A stretch of 64,000 nt of DNA from Girardinichthys multiradiatus (taxonomy: Eukaryota > Chordata > Actinopteri > Cyprinodontiformes > Goodeidae), in the NCBI RefSeq assembly GCF_021462225.1, contig NC_061801.1, positions 9,792,125 to 9,856,124 on the forward strand, given 5' to 3'. The notes beneath the pieces were generated by a model. That model saw only the letters and a list, made by a program, of their open reading frames with translations. It was not told the origin of the DNA and did no database searches. The position numbers and the translations under genes are program-made. Of the stretch, positions 23,208-35,338 are shown one piece after another. The first letter of the stretch is position 1. Each line of letters opens with the position of its first letter.

Positions 23208-23370
23208 TCACCTTTTGGCATTCTTCTCCTTCATGATCTTCTTGCTCTCCTCTCTCCTGCGCTTGTTTACGGGATTGCGGGGATCGTAGATCTCGAATGT
23301 ATCCTCATCCTGCATGTTGGCATCCTTGACTTTGCTGCTTTGCTCGTCAGTGTGAAGGACATGGCCCATC
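23208..23370 (-). CDS. cwc27: cwc27 terminal coding exon
   Basis: Acceptor TTTAG precedes 23370. The exon adds one base completing the Trp codon of GW split with the previous exon, then 53 codons and TGA at 23208-23210. It encodes MGHVLHTDEQSSKVKDANMQ, then the hallmark DEDTFEIYDPRNPVNKRRRE, ending KEKNAKR. This C-terminus is what I recognise as CWC27, a cyclophilin-like component of the activated spliceosome that associates with CWC22. The isomerase domain itself lies in upstream exons outside the window. The preceding intron is 11,968 bp and filled with mobile elements. Very high confidence on identity because four exons join in phase. Confidence 0.96.
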
Positions 23371-23719
23371 CTAAATCAGATAGAAAGAGTTGAATAGAGT
23401 TCAAAGCAGAGCAGTGGAGCATTCACTAAATCAGCACTCTTAAGCACTTTTACCCAGAGGCCAGTCCATTTATCTTTGAACCAACTGGGAACCAAAATGA
23501 TTGTCAGAAAAGGGGAAATACTAAATGGGAATAAAAATAAAACTTTTTTCTGATTGTACTTCATTGATTTAAACCAGTTTTAAAATGTATACATTAATAC
23601 AGAAAAATATGTGATATGCCCTCACCGATTTCCTCTGTTCATCTGTCACAGTTGAATGTTTCAGAAGATAAAACTAATTTTATCATCAGACAAAGGTAAA
23701 CCGAGGAAACACAAAATGA
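23371..23719. other. cwc27 intron, no other feature
   Basis: Start of the 12-kb last intron next to the acceptor site; nothing else supported. Confidence 0.5.
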
Positions 23720-24790
23720 AGTTTTCTGATGACGTTTTCATTTATTAAGGGAAAAAAGGTATCCAAACCAACCTGGCCTATGTGAAAAAGTAATTGCTCC
23801 CCTAAGCCTGAAAAGTGGTTGAGCTAACAACAACCATGAAGCCTTTGGTAATAAGACTTTTACATCCCTGTGGGGGAATTTTAACTCTGCAAAGAAGAAT
23901 TAAAGCAATTCTTCTCAATTCATCCTGCTTGGAAGGGTTTTAAAACATGAATGGCCTGTTTAAGGTCATCATGCCACCGGATCCGCATCAGAATTAAGTC
24001 CATACTTATGTTCTCCAAATTCTACTGTTTTTGAGCTATTTAAAAGATGACTTGCTGGTGTGCTGCAAAGCCCAACGTGCCTGAGCATATGGTCACAAAA
24101 TGATGGTCAGACATTCTCCTTCAGACTTTTCCAGTACAGCAGAATTCATGGTTCTTTTAATGACTTCAGATCATCCAGGTCATGAAGCAACAAAGCAGCT
24201 CCAGACCGTCACACTACTACTACAGCATTCCAGAAAAAGAACATCATAGCTATAGTCAAACATGGTGGTGGTAGTGATGGTCTGAAGTAACAAAGCAGCA
24301 CCAGACCATTACACTACCCCCACCATGTTTGAGTATACCTATGATGATCTTTTTCTGAAATGCTGTGTTGGTTTACACCTGATGTAACGGTATCTACATC
24401 TTTCAAAAAGTTCCACTTTTCACCCAGACACTTTCTTCTTGTTGAATCGTGAACACTAACATTAAGTGAAGCAAGTGAGGCCTGCAGAGCTTTAGATGCT
24501 TTTTTTTTTTTTTTTTTTTGTAACCTCCTGAATGAGTCATCAATGCACTCGGAGTAATTTTGCTAGTGCCGCCTCTCCAGGGAAGGTTTCCACTGTTCCA
24601 TATTTTCTCTCTTTGAGGATAATGTCTCCAACTGGTGTGTAACAATTTCCAAACTGAAAGATGCCAATGTTTCTTACTTCTTCAGTTTGGGGCACGATTT
24701 GTTGCCTTCTGAGATAATTTAGCCTACTTCATGTTGTCCGACAGGTTCTATTTATATGATTTATTTATTCGACAGGCGTAACAGCAATCA
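23720..24790 (-). mobile_element. Degenerate Tc1-type element with inverted duplication
   Basis: The minus strand retains the order of a Tc1 element: a terminal part with GTGAAAAAGTAATTGC near 23780, decayed DDE region (24060-24370, containing the CACCACCATGTTTGA-type GGGS block) and N-terminal region to about 24660, ending near 24790. Stops and indels are everywhere. A 60-bp inverted duplication lies at 24224-24363. Confidence 0.7.
24500..24519. repeat. Poly(T) run
   Basis: About 20 consecutive T within the Tc1 remnant. Confidence 0.9.
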
Positions 24791-26389
24791 GGTCTGGGTG
24801 TAGTTAAACTGAACCCAGCTTTCCAAAAAACATGGTTAATCACAGGTGATAACTATAAATTGTATTTACTATGGTTATCTTTGACTGATATTAAAATTGT
24901 TTTGATGATCTGAAACATGCATGACAGAAAAGAAATACATTTGTAGGAGGAAAACTATTTTTTTCATGGCCCTTAGTGGCGTCTCTGAAAAAAACAAATG
25001 CATTATCCTCAGTGATGGAGGTATTTGAGCTCTGAAGACCGTATTAACAGCAAAAGAACAAAATGAGCCCTCCTACACAAGCACCACAATGAACATCGGA
25101 AGTAATGAAGAAAAAAACTTAACAAGAGTCATAAAAACCATTACCAAATGGACAAAAGTAATTATAGTTCTAATACATACCAGATAACAGCTTTAAAGAC
25201 TCTAAAAGTCTTAAAAGAGTTTAGCTGCAGGGCAGACTTTAATCCTATTTAAAAGGTGAACAGTACCTGAGCTTCTTTCAGCTGAGGTTAGTGGGTTCAT
25301 CAAGGATTTCTAAGGATAAGGAGTTAGTGAACCGTTTAGTGTTGTAACAGTACACAACCCACATGAAGCACACATTTATACCCTGTTCAAACAGGAGATT
25401 TGCATCATGAACGGATTTATCTGTTAAAGCAACAGTATTCAAATACAGTAGAGCTCACTTGGTGTTAATGTAGGGCACAGTTTCCTTGAGACACAACCAA
25501 ACCACTGAGGAAAAGAGGGTTTTTTTTTTTTCATCAACCATGTTTCTTTATAGTAATTATGTCTCAGTTGAAAAATGAAAGTTGGTGATAAAGCTCGGGA
25601 TGCTCCATTAAAAAGATATAAGCAGTAAATATCTCACCTGCAGTATACCCCATACAATCATGAAGACATTTAACATTTCATGAGCAATCATGTCATGGAG
25701 GTGTTCTAAGACTGCAGAAGTTCACTTTGGTTTTGGACAAGTCATCAGCTTCAGCCTTCAGGTCCAGCTAATATGGATTTATAATAAATGAAGATATCAA
25801 GAAAGTTATCTTTACGTGGCAAGTTACGAGTGTCTTGTCTGTGAAGTCGTCCACTGAAGGGTGGCTACCTGAGCAGAAACCTGACTAACCAGCTAAAGAT
25901 CACATCCTAATTTAAAACAATGACAGTGAAGTTGCAGCACAGAAAGTCAAAATAGGCTCATTGTAAAAAGGAAAGCACAGAGTTAAACATGTTCCAATTT
26001 GGATATAATTTGGCACGATGCAGACCAGCAATGGAAACGTATGTTTCAATTTGCAAGAAGCTGACATGTCCGATCTATGAGCAAAGATGCTCACGTGTCT
26101 TTGAAAATCCAGTCAGTCAGTCAGTCAGTCTTCTCTGCTCCACCAAGACAGAATCAAGAATCAGTATTTTCCTCATAAGAAATATCAGTGTCAGGCTTTT
26201 CACAGATAACAAACTGACAGCAGTTCTTCAGCTGGCGGAAGACGGAAACAACAAAAAAGGGAAGTTTGTCTATTGTCAAACAGCTACATGCCCAATGTCA
26301 AGGACCAAGGAAAGATTTCAACTGAAAGTCCAAGCAGATGTTCTCTTGGTTCTAATGAGATCACTTGTTTCCAAACATGCGAAATTAAC
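24791..26389. other. No gene seen (cwc27 intron)
   Basis: Unassigned intronic sequence with a poly(T) run at about 25519-25531 and five tandem CAGT units near 26110. The open frame beginning at 25989 has no recognisable content. Confidence 0.45.
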
Positions 26390-27335
26390 TATATTATTCC
26401 TTTATTTATTTACCAGGACAATGCATATTTACAACAGTACACAAGTAATTAGCCGAAGGCTAGTTTTCATTTGTAATCCTGTTGCCCAGCTATACAGTGG
26501 CACCCTAGAAGCACATAACAAAGAAGCAGTAACACAGCTCACCAATATAAGTTTCATGCATTAGTAAGACAAGTTAAAACATTTGATAGTTGCAGAAGAA
26601 AAAAAAACAAAAACAAAAACCTAGTTACCGACATAATTATAAATCATTCAAAACTACATACAGTTACAGAAAAGGTCAAAAAGGAGTCACTCATTCATAA
26701 CTGAAACACAAGATGGCAGCAGCAGGAGGTCAGTGTTGACAGATCTGGTTACTAATCAACGAACGTTTTAGATATTTGTGAAATAGGCTATGTGTGTTGA
26801 TGTCTCTGATTGTGGTTGGAATGGTGTTCCATTCCTGAGAAGCTCTAACAGAGAAAGCTGACTGACTAAACATTTCTCTGAGTGAGATAATACCGTCACC
26901 TCTGGACATTCCTCAGATGATTCTGTGTGTGGATGTTCTGAGACTGACCAAATTACAAAGACGTGGAGGGGCCATCTCATGTAGGATTTAGGCTAGTATA
27001 GAGCCCTGCGGCAGGCCATTCGACACAGAGAGAGAGGTTAAGACTAGTTATTAGAAATGCGTACAGTTTGTGAACGCTGAGAAAGACATGAGTGTATCGA
27101 TTTTAGTGCAGTATCTGTGAGATTAAAAGAGGATAGTTTAGCCAGTAGGATCTGGTGGTTCACTGAATCAAATGCCTTTCTTATGTCAAGAAAGACTGCT
27201 CCTTCAAAACTGTTTCTGTCTGGTGATAAACTTGATTTTATCAGTGAAATAGCAAATAGCTGATTATTAACTCTAATAACTAAGAATCTGCAGATATACT
27301 CTATACAGGGTTCCATCATACTTTTCATGTAAATT
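26390..27335 (-). mobile_element. LINE fragment with internal deletion
   Basis: Minus strand: RT motif GAVFLDIRKAFDSVNHQILL (about 27200-27140) and the following NLTDTALKSI block, then NGLPQGSI near 27010, followed immediately by a C-terminal segment at 26980-26768 and a 3' end with TTTATTTATTTACCAGGACA at 26400. The middle of the RT (the YxDD region) is missing between these blocks. It is a different LINE family from its neighbour at 27360-31130. Confidence 0.75.
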
Positions 27336-27359
27336 TCTAGACTTTTCCAGATTCAGTTT

Positions 27360-28294
27360 TAAGTAGTACTCGTACTTGTCGTCTTCCGCTTCATCCGGGA
27401 CCAGGTCACGGGGGCAGCAGACTCAGCAGAGACGCCCAGACGTCCCTCTCCTCAGACACCTCCTCCAGGGGGAGCCCAAGGCGTTTCCAGACCAGCCGAG
27501 AGACAGTCCCTCCAGCGTCCCCTGGGCCTCCTCCCGGTGGGACGTGCCTGGAACACCTCCAGAAGAAGGTGTCCAGGAGGCATCCAGTATAGATGCCCGA
27601 GCCACCTTAACTGGCTCCTCTCGATGTGGAGGAGCAGCGGCTCTACTCCGAGCCCCTCCCGGATGGCTGAGCTCCTCACCCTATCTCTAAGGGAGTGCCC
27701 GGCCACCCTATGGAGGAAGCTCATTTCAGCCGCTTGTATCCGGGATGTCGTTTCTTCGGTGATGACCCAAAGTTCATGGCCATAGCTGAGGGTAGGAACG
27801 TAGACCGACCGGTAAATCGAGAGCTAAGCTTTTCAGCTCAGCTCTCTCTTCACCACAACGGACCGGCACAGCGCCCCCATTACTGTGGCAGCTGCACCAA
27901 TCCGTCTGTTGGTCTCCCGCTCTATTCTTCCCCCACTCGTGAACAAGACCCCAAGATACTTGAACCCTTCCACTTGAGGCAGGAACTCCCCTCCAACCTG
28001 AAAAGGACAAGCCACCCTTTTCTGGTCGAGAACCACGGCCTCGGACTTGGAGGAGCTGATCTTCATCCCAGCCGCTTCGCACTTGGATGTGAACCGCCCC
28101 AGTGCATGCTGTAGGTCTTGGCTAGATGAGGCCAGCAGGACCACGTCATCTGCAAAAAGAAGAGACACTCTACTAGTGCCCAAACCAGACCCCCTCCGGC
28201 CCTTACGCGGCGCCTAGTAATCCTGTCCATAAAAGTTATGAACAGGACCGGTGACAAATGGCAGCCCTGGCGGAATCTAACATGCACTGGGAAC
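27360..28294 (-). mobile_element. LINE, RT 3' half and C-terminus (part 2 of split copy)
   Basis: Minus strand from 28294: VRFRQGCHLSPVLFITFMDR, then DDVVLLASSSQDLQHALG (RT catalytic DD), EGFKYLGVLFTS and the C-terminal FLHRVAGHSLRDRVRSSAIR and RWLGHLYWMPPG blocks, ending at about 27370 next to TCTTCCGCTTCATCCGG, the usual 3' end of this family. Several frame breaks exist. It continues, after removing the inserted hAT-type element, into 30386-31130. Confidence 0.85.
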
Positions 28295-28389
28295 TAGAGG
28301 CTGACATTTTTTCGGGAATCCCATGGGCGGGATGGGAGACAGCATCACACAAGCCAACAGTGCTTCTGCTCGATGTTTACCACCTTCAC

Positions 28390-28605
28390 GATGGAGGGAG
28401 CAAACGCAGGTGGAGAACTGGACGTGGTAAAATTGGATTTGCAACGTAAAGTCAGAAGTAAGGACTTATCTATTAACCTCATAGAGCTGACAGGAAAGTT
28501 GCAAATATTACCGAACTTCAGGAGAGTTGAATGTAGCGCTGTTAACATGCAGTCTGCTGCTTGTAAAACGTGTTTAGTCGTAATCAAGTTCACCAGTGAT
28601 TAAGG
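28390..28605 (+). pseudogene. Possible hAT transposase N-terminal remnant
   Basis: Open frame from an ATG at 28390 reading MEGANAGGELDVVKLDLQRK and later AACKTC, loosely like the BED-type zinc-finger start of fish hAT transposases. Only the position inside a hAT-type element supports this; no full finger is visible. Confidence 0.3.
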
Positions 28606-28760
28606 GACACTTGTAAAGCAGATTCTGGATTAAATCAGCCCTGCATCTCTTCATTCATCAAACCAAAAGTACCATCATATGTCAAGTCTCATCTGACCAA
28701 CAAAATTGCTGCATGTGCGCTAAAGATTTAAGAGCTTTTGCCACAGTAGAGGGGAAAGGT

Positions 28761-29366
28761 ACAGAGCCTGCGAGGGGACATGGGGGAATTTTTTTTTTTG
28801 CGTCCCCACGCAATACTTTTGCGTTCGGCATTTTGGAACAGCAGCACAGATGACAAACTGCTCATAAAACAAACAGCACTGATATGGCATTAATATGGTT
28901 TATGTGTCATATGCAGGTTAACATGCAGTCAACAATGCGATGAAATGCTTAGGATAAGAAGAACCGTTCAAATCACGATAAAAACAAAAACACTAATGGT
29001 GTGCAAAAAAAAGTACACATCATGCAGCAGTAATAAGGAAACAAAGTGTCACAGATGTGGTTTCGTGCAGTATTATTGTCCAGAGTTTAGTAGTTTGACA
29101 GCTTGTGGATAAAAACTGTCTTTTAGTCTGATTGAAGATCATTTTATTTAAGGCAGATTTCAAAATAAAACTCAATAAATCTCAAAACGGGTGTAGTGTT
29201 TGTTCCATTTTTGCAGTTATCTTGTTTGGAAACTATCCCACAAAGTATTGCGAGATAACGCAAAGACTATTGCGTGGGAACGTAAAAAGTATTGTGAGCG
29301 AACGCAAAAGTATTGCGTAGGGAGGCAAAAGAGAAAAAATTCCCCATGTCCCCTCGCGTACTCCGT
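28761..29366. mobile_element. Nested MITE-like element with about 25-bp TIRs
   Basis: Left end ACAGAGCCTGCGAGGGGACA; the right end read on minus is ACGGAGTACGCGAGGGGACA. The match continues with TGGGGGAA and further into GCGTCCCCACGCAATACTTT-like sequence on both sides. Flanks GGAAAGGT (28753-28760) and AGAAAGGC (29367-29374) agree at 6 of 8 bases, suggesting an old 8-bp duplication. The right arm contains about four variants of a 20-22 base unit related to AACGCAAAAGTATTGCGT. No coding capacity. Confidence 0.75.
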
Positions 29367-29420
29367 AGAAAGGCTTCATCAAGGGAAGATATTAAATAAA
29401 TATGTTGTGAAATAGAAAAA

Positions 29421-29620
29421 AATTGAATGTACCATTTAATGTACAATTTATTTAATACATCATTAAATATTAAGTGTACCACTAATTACGTCATGTCGTC
29501 TTTAAAATTATACTTAATTATTCAGTGGCACATTTAATTGCATAATAGTCCATTTCATGATATAATGGTACATTTATTGTTTCTAATGATGTATTAAATA
29601 AATAAATGGTACATTTAATT
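29421..29620. repeat. AT-rich imperfect inverted repeat
   Basis: Arms 29421-29466 and 29582-29620 share ATTTATTTAATACATCATTA and AATGTACCATTT in opposite orientation, with a 6-base indel. It may be another small inverted-repeat element inside the hAT-type insert. Confidence 0.55.
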
Positions 29621-30385
29621 TAATAGCACATTTAATGTTACATTTCTTTCATGTTACATTTACTTCACTTATGGGACATTCACAACATTTATTTATTTAA
29701 TGATGATTTTATTGTATTAATTTTGTCCAGTTTGACCCTCCATTCTTGATGTCTGTATAGGAGGTCATGTCAGAATTTAAATCAGGTGTTCTGGAGCAGA
29801 CACACATCTAAAACTTGCAGGGAAGGGGTCCCTGAGGACCAGGGCTGTGAACCATTGGGGTACAGTTTGTAAATGGTGAAGGTAATGCCTTTTTGCACTT
29901 TTGTTCAACAAGTACAGTTCTCTTACTAGGTACATTTTTCTTTTGTTTCAGCAACTTGAAACATAAAAGTGATGTCATTGTTCAAAGGAAACAATCACTT
30001 AATAAATGAGTAAAATACAACTATGTACATTTTGTTTATTCAGCTAAGATAGACATGGTCTGTTTCCTTGTTTGATATTTTATTATTTCTTCATTATTAT
30101 TCTCTTTACTTTAACTGGCTTTTACTACAACTAAAAACAGGGACCTAACTGGTCCTTCAAAAAGAAATTGCCAAAAGACTAAATGAAGAAAACAAAAATG
30201 GGAGAGTCACAGGACTGGGAGTCGTTCTAAATGGGAGCGAGATGGAAGTGGGAGTCAATTTACCAGGAGTGGGACGGGACAGGATTTTTTTCGTTATGCT
30301 GGCCTGGGATTGGGATGGGACAAGACATTTTTCTGTGGGAGTGGGATGGTACAGGAGAGAAAATCCACTCCCGTGTCACCCTCTA

Positions 30386-31130
30386 CTCGGAACAGGTCCG
30401 ACTTAGTGCCGGCAATGCAGACCAAACTCCTACTCCACTTGTACAGAGACCGGCGGGCCCCTAATAAAGGGCCCCCGACTCCGTACAACTGGCGCCCCCC
30501 TCACAGGGCATCACAAGGGACACAGTCAAATGCCTTCTCCAGGTCCACAAAACACATGTGGACCGGTTGGGCAAACTCCCACGAACCCTTGAGTACCCTG
30601 CAGAGGGTATAGAGCTGGTCCAGTGTTCCATGTCCAGGACGAAAGCCACACTGCTCCTCCTGAAGCTGAGGTTCTATCAGCCGGACTCTCCTCTCCAATA
30701 CCCTGGCATAGGCCTTACCAGGGAGGCTGAGGAGTGTGATCCCTCTATAGTAGGAACACACCCTCCGCCACCCCGGTCTGCCAGTCCAGAGGCACTGTCC
30801 CCAACCGCCACGCAATGTTGAAGAGGTGTGTCAACCATGACAGCTCCACAACATCCAGCGACTTGAGGTACTCAAGGCGGATCTCATCCACCCCTGAAGC
30901 CCTGCCACAGCTTTTTAACCACCTTGGTGACTTCAGCCTGGGTGATGAAAGAGTCAAACCCCGAGCCTCCAGCCTCTGCTTCGTGTGACAGCAGGATTGA
31001 GGAGATCCTTGAAGTAATCCTTTCAGTGTTTGGCGAAGCACTGCTTCCCCCTCCTGAGACGCCAAGATTCACTTCGATGCCAACTGGTGGTCCTTCTCCA
31101 TGGCCTCGACGAAACGGACGGACGGATGGA
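30386..31130 (-). mobile_element. LINE, RT 5' half (part 1 of split copy)
   Basis: Minus strand from about 31130: FDSFITQAEVTKVVKKL, GVDEIRLEYLKSLDVVELSW, then YRGITLLSLPGKAYARVLER, EEQCGFRPGHGTLDQLYTL, QPVHMCFVDLEKAFDCVP and SLVCIAGTKSDLF, the RT fingers and first palm blocks. The homology stops at 30389 exactly where 28294 resumes it. Frame breaks are present near 30750. Confidence 0.85.
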
Positions 31131-33429
31131 TTAAACAATAGAATAGGGAATACAGTCTGGAAATGCAAACATTTTCAGATACTTCTATATTTATTTTCCA
31201 TGCCTATCCAGACCTGGAAAATACTGGAATCAAATGTCACACTTTTACAAACTGTGTAAGATCTCTGAACATATTCTGTACCAGTACGCGCTTTGGGGGT
31301 AAACACATTTGACAATTTCCTACACAGCAATCTTTTAAAAAACCTTCAGGAAAATGAGAGGCTACAACCGAATTAAAATCATCTGAAGAACAACATCTAC
31401 ACACATTACACAATAGATGTTTATAAAAAATACATTCTAGAAGTCTACATGCTTACATACATTAATGTGTTTTGTGGAAAGAGGCTTGGAAAGCTGCTCC
31501 CCTCCCAAAATTTACATATTTTTCTCTGACTGGTCAGTTAAGTGATGTTCTCTCCACCGCTGTGCATCCTATCAATGAAAATCGGAAATTAAATGCACAT
31601 GTGTATATGGTCAGTCACAGAGGAGGGATGTTGGAGCCAACGGGTATGTGAGGGAACCTACACACATTAAGTGTGAGGAGTTTGCCAAACATTCCAGGCA
31701 AATCCACAGAACAGCCACCCAGCCTCATGCAAACCCACAATTCAACCCTCATTAAATTTTGCTTTACTTGAAAAATCAGGTAAAAAAACTACCAAAACTG
31801 CAAAAGCATGAAAGGAGGAAGGAGGGACAAGACCAGGACCTGTTTGAGACATTCTCTCTCTCTGCTGATTGGGATTTACTGTTGTGATGCATACCTTAAC
31901 TCTTTTCATATGAATTTACATTTAGTTACTTTCAGAAACGTTTTAGGGTATAACATGACCAGGTAATGGTATACAGAATGTTTTAACATTGTGCTGCACG
32001 ACATATCTTACAAAATATGTTGACATAAAATCTGATTCTACTGGGATTTCAAGGATTTTCTTTACACAGCTTAGAACCAGCTGAGCCAGACTAGATGCAG
32101 CGTATAGAGAAATGTATTTAGCTTAGTACAATGTTTTATTCCCAAGCTCAAGAGATATATTTTGTTCTTCGATTTCTTTAGTTCATTATTTTCTTCACAT
32201 CTCACTTTCACCTGCAGCTATCACAGATTTGAGGCTCTGCAGAAACAGCTTCCTCCAGCTTTTGTGGTTCACCCAACATGTTTATACTCCTTATTGGTGT
32301 TAAAAAAAAACTTCCACACTGAAGAGTGTTGTAGTTAGTGCTATTTGGTAACATTAAAGGTACAGTACATTCAGTGGTAGACTGTCTGAGCGGTCAGTGG
32401 GCAGTCGGGGCTGCCCAGCGTAAAACTATTGGATTCAGGTTTTTAGTACATTTCATGTCGCATCTCTAAAAATGATGAAAAACACATAATACTACGTGCT
32501 AACGAGCTTTTAAAGTAAATTCCCTGCTGTTTATCTGAATATTAACTGGTTCTTTATTTCCTTTCAATAAACACTGCTCATACAGCATATTCTTTGCTCA
32601 ACATATTTGGTGTTTTATAGCTGCCTACTGTTGGCTCTTTTCTCTGGCCCGTTTAGGGTATGGGTTTGGTATCAGCATCTGTGTGTATGTGTGTGTTCTG
32701 TGTTCATTTGTTGTGACCGCTCATCTAGAATGTCATAGCTACGGTCTGTCAGACCCAGCGGACTCCTGCTGTGTGAGCGGGCCTCCTCTGATAATTTGTC
32801 TACCAGTCTCAGTGATGACAGCCTGCCGACCATACGGACCTCGCCGTCACATGCGGTGCTGAAGCACGATGTGGAAACTCAGCGCTACGGGCTTATCGAA
32901 ACCACTCTGTCCTGCCATGATGCAGATCTACAGAAGCTGGTATTAGGCTTGTTTTTCCTCCTTTTTTTTTTTTAAACGGACAGCACTGAAGCGACAGTGA
33001 GAGCAGCAGCAGAGTTTGTGAATCAGGCTGCTTATAGACTTTGTGAGGATGTGAATGTTAGCTGAAGGGGAGGAGGGGTCGAGGAGGGAGAGCCAGGACC
33101 CGTAGACACAGACACAGATGGAATAGTTTACCTCCTCTGGCCCAGACTTGACTTTGAGTCTCTGACCTGTTGTAACCCACATTCTGTTCACAGTTCCTCT
33201 AGAGTGGCACAGACTTCCCACTGTTTTTTCTTCTATGACTGCTATGCTACAACTCCATCCCCCCACCCCCACCCTACCTGGCATAGTGAGGAATATCTTT
33301 GGCCGTGAGAGGCTCCAAGCGCCAGACAACACTTCTCGCAAATTCATTAGGACCCCCACACATAGCCAGACTACACTTTGAGAGTGTGTCTCAAGACTAA
33401 TAGCAAGTACAGATTTTGTTATTTTAAAA
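31131..33429. other. No gene seen (cwc27 intron)
   Basis: Unassigned intronic sequence. The stretch 32380-32945 is less AT-rich and contains the small palindrome GGGCAGTCGGGGCTGCCC, but I cannot name it. Confidence 0.45.
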
Positions 33430-33453
33430 TCTCTCTCTCTCTCTCTCTCTCTT
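33430..33453. repeat. (TC)n microsatellite
   Basis: Twelve uninterrupted TC units. Confidence 0.95.
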
Positions 33454-33616
33454 GCAGACACTTTTCTCAAATTCACACACATGGTATTCATTTCAAAACC
33501 TCACTCTGTGCAGTTTGAGATCTTTGGTGAAAAAGAGAATATGAGAGGAAAACACAGCGTCAAGACTGATTTCCTGATGGCCAATCTGGTGGCTGCAAGT
33601 AATATTCTAAGCCTTA

Positions 33617-33618
<2 letters not shown>

Positions 33619-33700
<82 letters not shown>
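33619..33700. repeat. (CA)n microsatellite
   Basis: About 41 uninterrupted CA units, which produce a false His-Thr open frame. Confidence 0.97.
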
Positions 33701-33701
<1 letters not shown>

Positions 33702-33854
33702 CCAGTTTATCAATCCCAGGAGAGTGAGGGACCTGTTTGCCCTTTGTGACCAATTTACTGTCCTGTTTACACGGCTTTTGCTTTTAGGAAAAATGTTTTC
33801 TTTTTAGTGCCATGTCAGCTCCGAGTAGATTTGCACCTTTGCCAGTTTGTACTA

Positions 33855-34280
33855 GATTTGGGGAATTTTCAAAGTTGAAAAAGTTTCAATGGAATTAACA
33901 GAAATTTATGGGAATAAACGGGAATAAACCTTGAATTTAAAATACTGAAGTCGACCCTCAACCGGGGTGAAGACCAAGAGGCCATTGTCTGAAATGCTGA
34001 AAAAACATGTAGAAGCTAAGCCTGGGACGTTTGTCAAATTTACATGTTGAATGGAAATTTCTTTAAAAGGAGTGGGGGCTCTTCGTGTAAAATAGAATGG
34101 GCCCCTTTTTTGGATGACAAAAAACTTTTTTATATTTATGTTGTAGATATTACACAGTTTGTTTCAATTAACCCGTACAATTCCTATGGAATTTGCAGTC
34201 TTTCCAAAGTGCCACAGTTTAGCTTCCCATGGAAAGTTGCCGGAAATTTACTTCTAATTGCCCCTTATGGGCCCTAATTT
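33855..34280. repeat. Probable DNA-transposon-derived repeat
   Basis: Left part has GGGAATTTTCAAAGTTG and ATGGGAATAAACGGGAATAA; right part has CCATGGAAAGTTGCCGGAAA. These GGAAA/TTTCC-type termini resemble a hAT-like MITE family common in fish. The boundaries and inverted repeats are too decayed to fix. Confidence 0.45.
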
Positions 34281-35338
34281 TTCATGCCATTTTGCTCCCA
34301 CCTACTTCATACCTGCAAACACACTGTTACTTATATTTAAGTACTACTGTTTAAGTACTTACAGTTTAAGTTCTTATGTACTTAAACTGTTTGACGTTGG
34401 TTTATTTAATCACTTTATTTTGATGTAATCAGAAAATTATAATCATAAAAATGTTGATGTCTTAACCGCATTTTAATTGTAGATTATTTTCTGAAAACTA
34501 TGATATCACATCCGAATTTCCATTTATTTATGACCTGATCCTGCTTGTACTAATTTAGTGGAGTCCTATCACCACATTTCCCTACAGTAGACTATAAAAA
34601 TGACTTGTAATTGTCAGTTTATGAAGGCTTGATTGTAAAGAAAAATGGATTCAGAAGAATTTTGGTACTTAGTTAATCGGCCTTTTTTCTTTAACTCAGG
34701 AGTCACAATATTTAACAGCACAAGCTAGGAGGTGAAATGACTAAATCCACAGATGACACTGCAGTGTGTCAGATTAGAAATCATCCATCCTAAATTAATA
34801 AAAACATCCTAAATTACTTATGTACGTAATTTAGTATGTATGTATTATGATACACCTGACCATTTAAATGGGTCTAAATGAAGCTGAATATTCATACAAG
34901 GAGGATTGAATAATACTGACTTGTACAATGTTTATAATAATAAGAAAAGTTAAATTTTGCGGTAATAATGAAGTCATGATATTGTCATTACTGCCCTTGG
35001 GGAAAAAAAATGAAAAAAGTAAAAAATAAGCAAAATAATTATTAAAAAAGGAAAAAAACCAAAAAAAGAAACAAAATAACAAAAATAAATAAAAAATATA
35101 AAACAAAGTAAAATTCTATTTTTTAATATAGTTTCTTATTTAATTTTATGTCAAAAACACACTTTAGTTTAGTGGTCACTTCACTTAAAACATTTTATTA
35201 CTAAATATCAACAGTAATCATTCAAATAATTCTTGGTGATTCATGTTATTCATGGTCTGTGTAGAATAGTAGCATTACTGGATCTACAAGAGCAGAAAAA
35301 CCTTAAGCACAATAATGGTTAATGTTGATCTTACTGAC
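34281..35338. other. No gene seen; very AT-rich
   Basis: Intronic AT-rich sequence with A-runs at 35007-35110. Immediately upstream of base 35339 is the cwc27 donor site. Confidence 0.5.

Larger units (their letters stand above)
28295..30385. mobile_element. hAT-type DNA transposon inserted in LINE
   Basis: The 2091-bp element starts TAGAGGCTGACA and its other end, read from the minus strand, starts TAGAGGGTGACA, a short terminal inverted repeat of hAT type. The eight flanking bases are CTGGGAAC (28287-28294) and CTCGGAAC (30386-30393), 7 of 8 identical, the 8-bp target duplication expected of hAT elements. Removing the insert and one duplication restores the LINE RT sequence across the join. 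The right subterminal region (30200-30370) has repeated GGGAGTGGGATGG units. Coding content is limited to a decayed piece at 28390-28605. A smaller inverted-repeat element is nested within it. Confidence 0.88.

Noticed and set aside
25989..26564. 191-codon open frame on plus
   Set aside because: No motif, irregular composition, and its end overlaps antisense LINE tail sequence.
32943..33491. 182-codon minus frame near 33 kb
   Set aside because: Includes a translated (TC)n tract as Arg-Glu repeats and poly-Lys from a T-run; no motif.
33481..33807. Open frame spanning the CA microsatellite
   Set aside because: Mostly His-Thr repeats read from (CA)n; no coding support.
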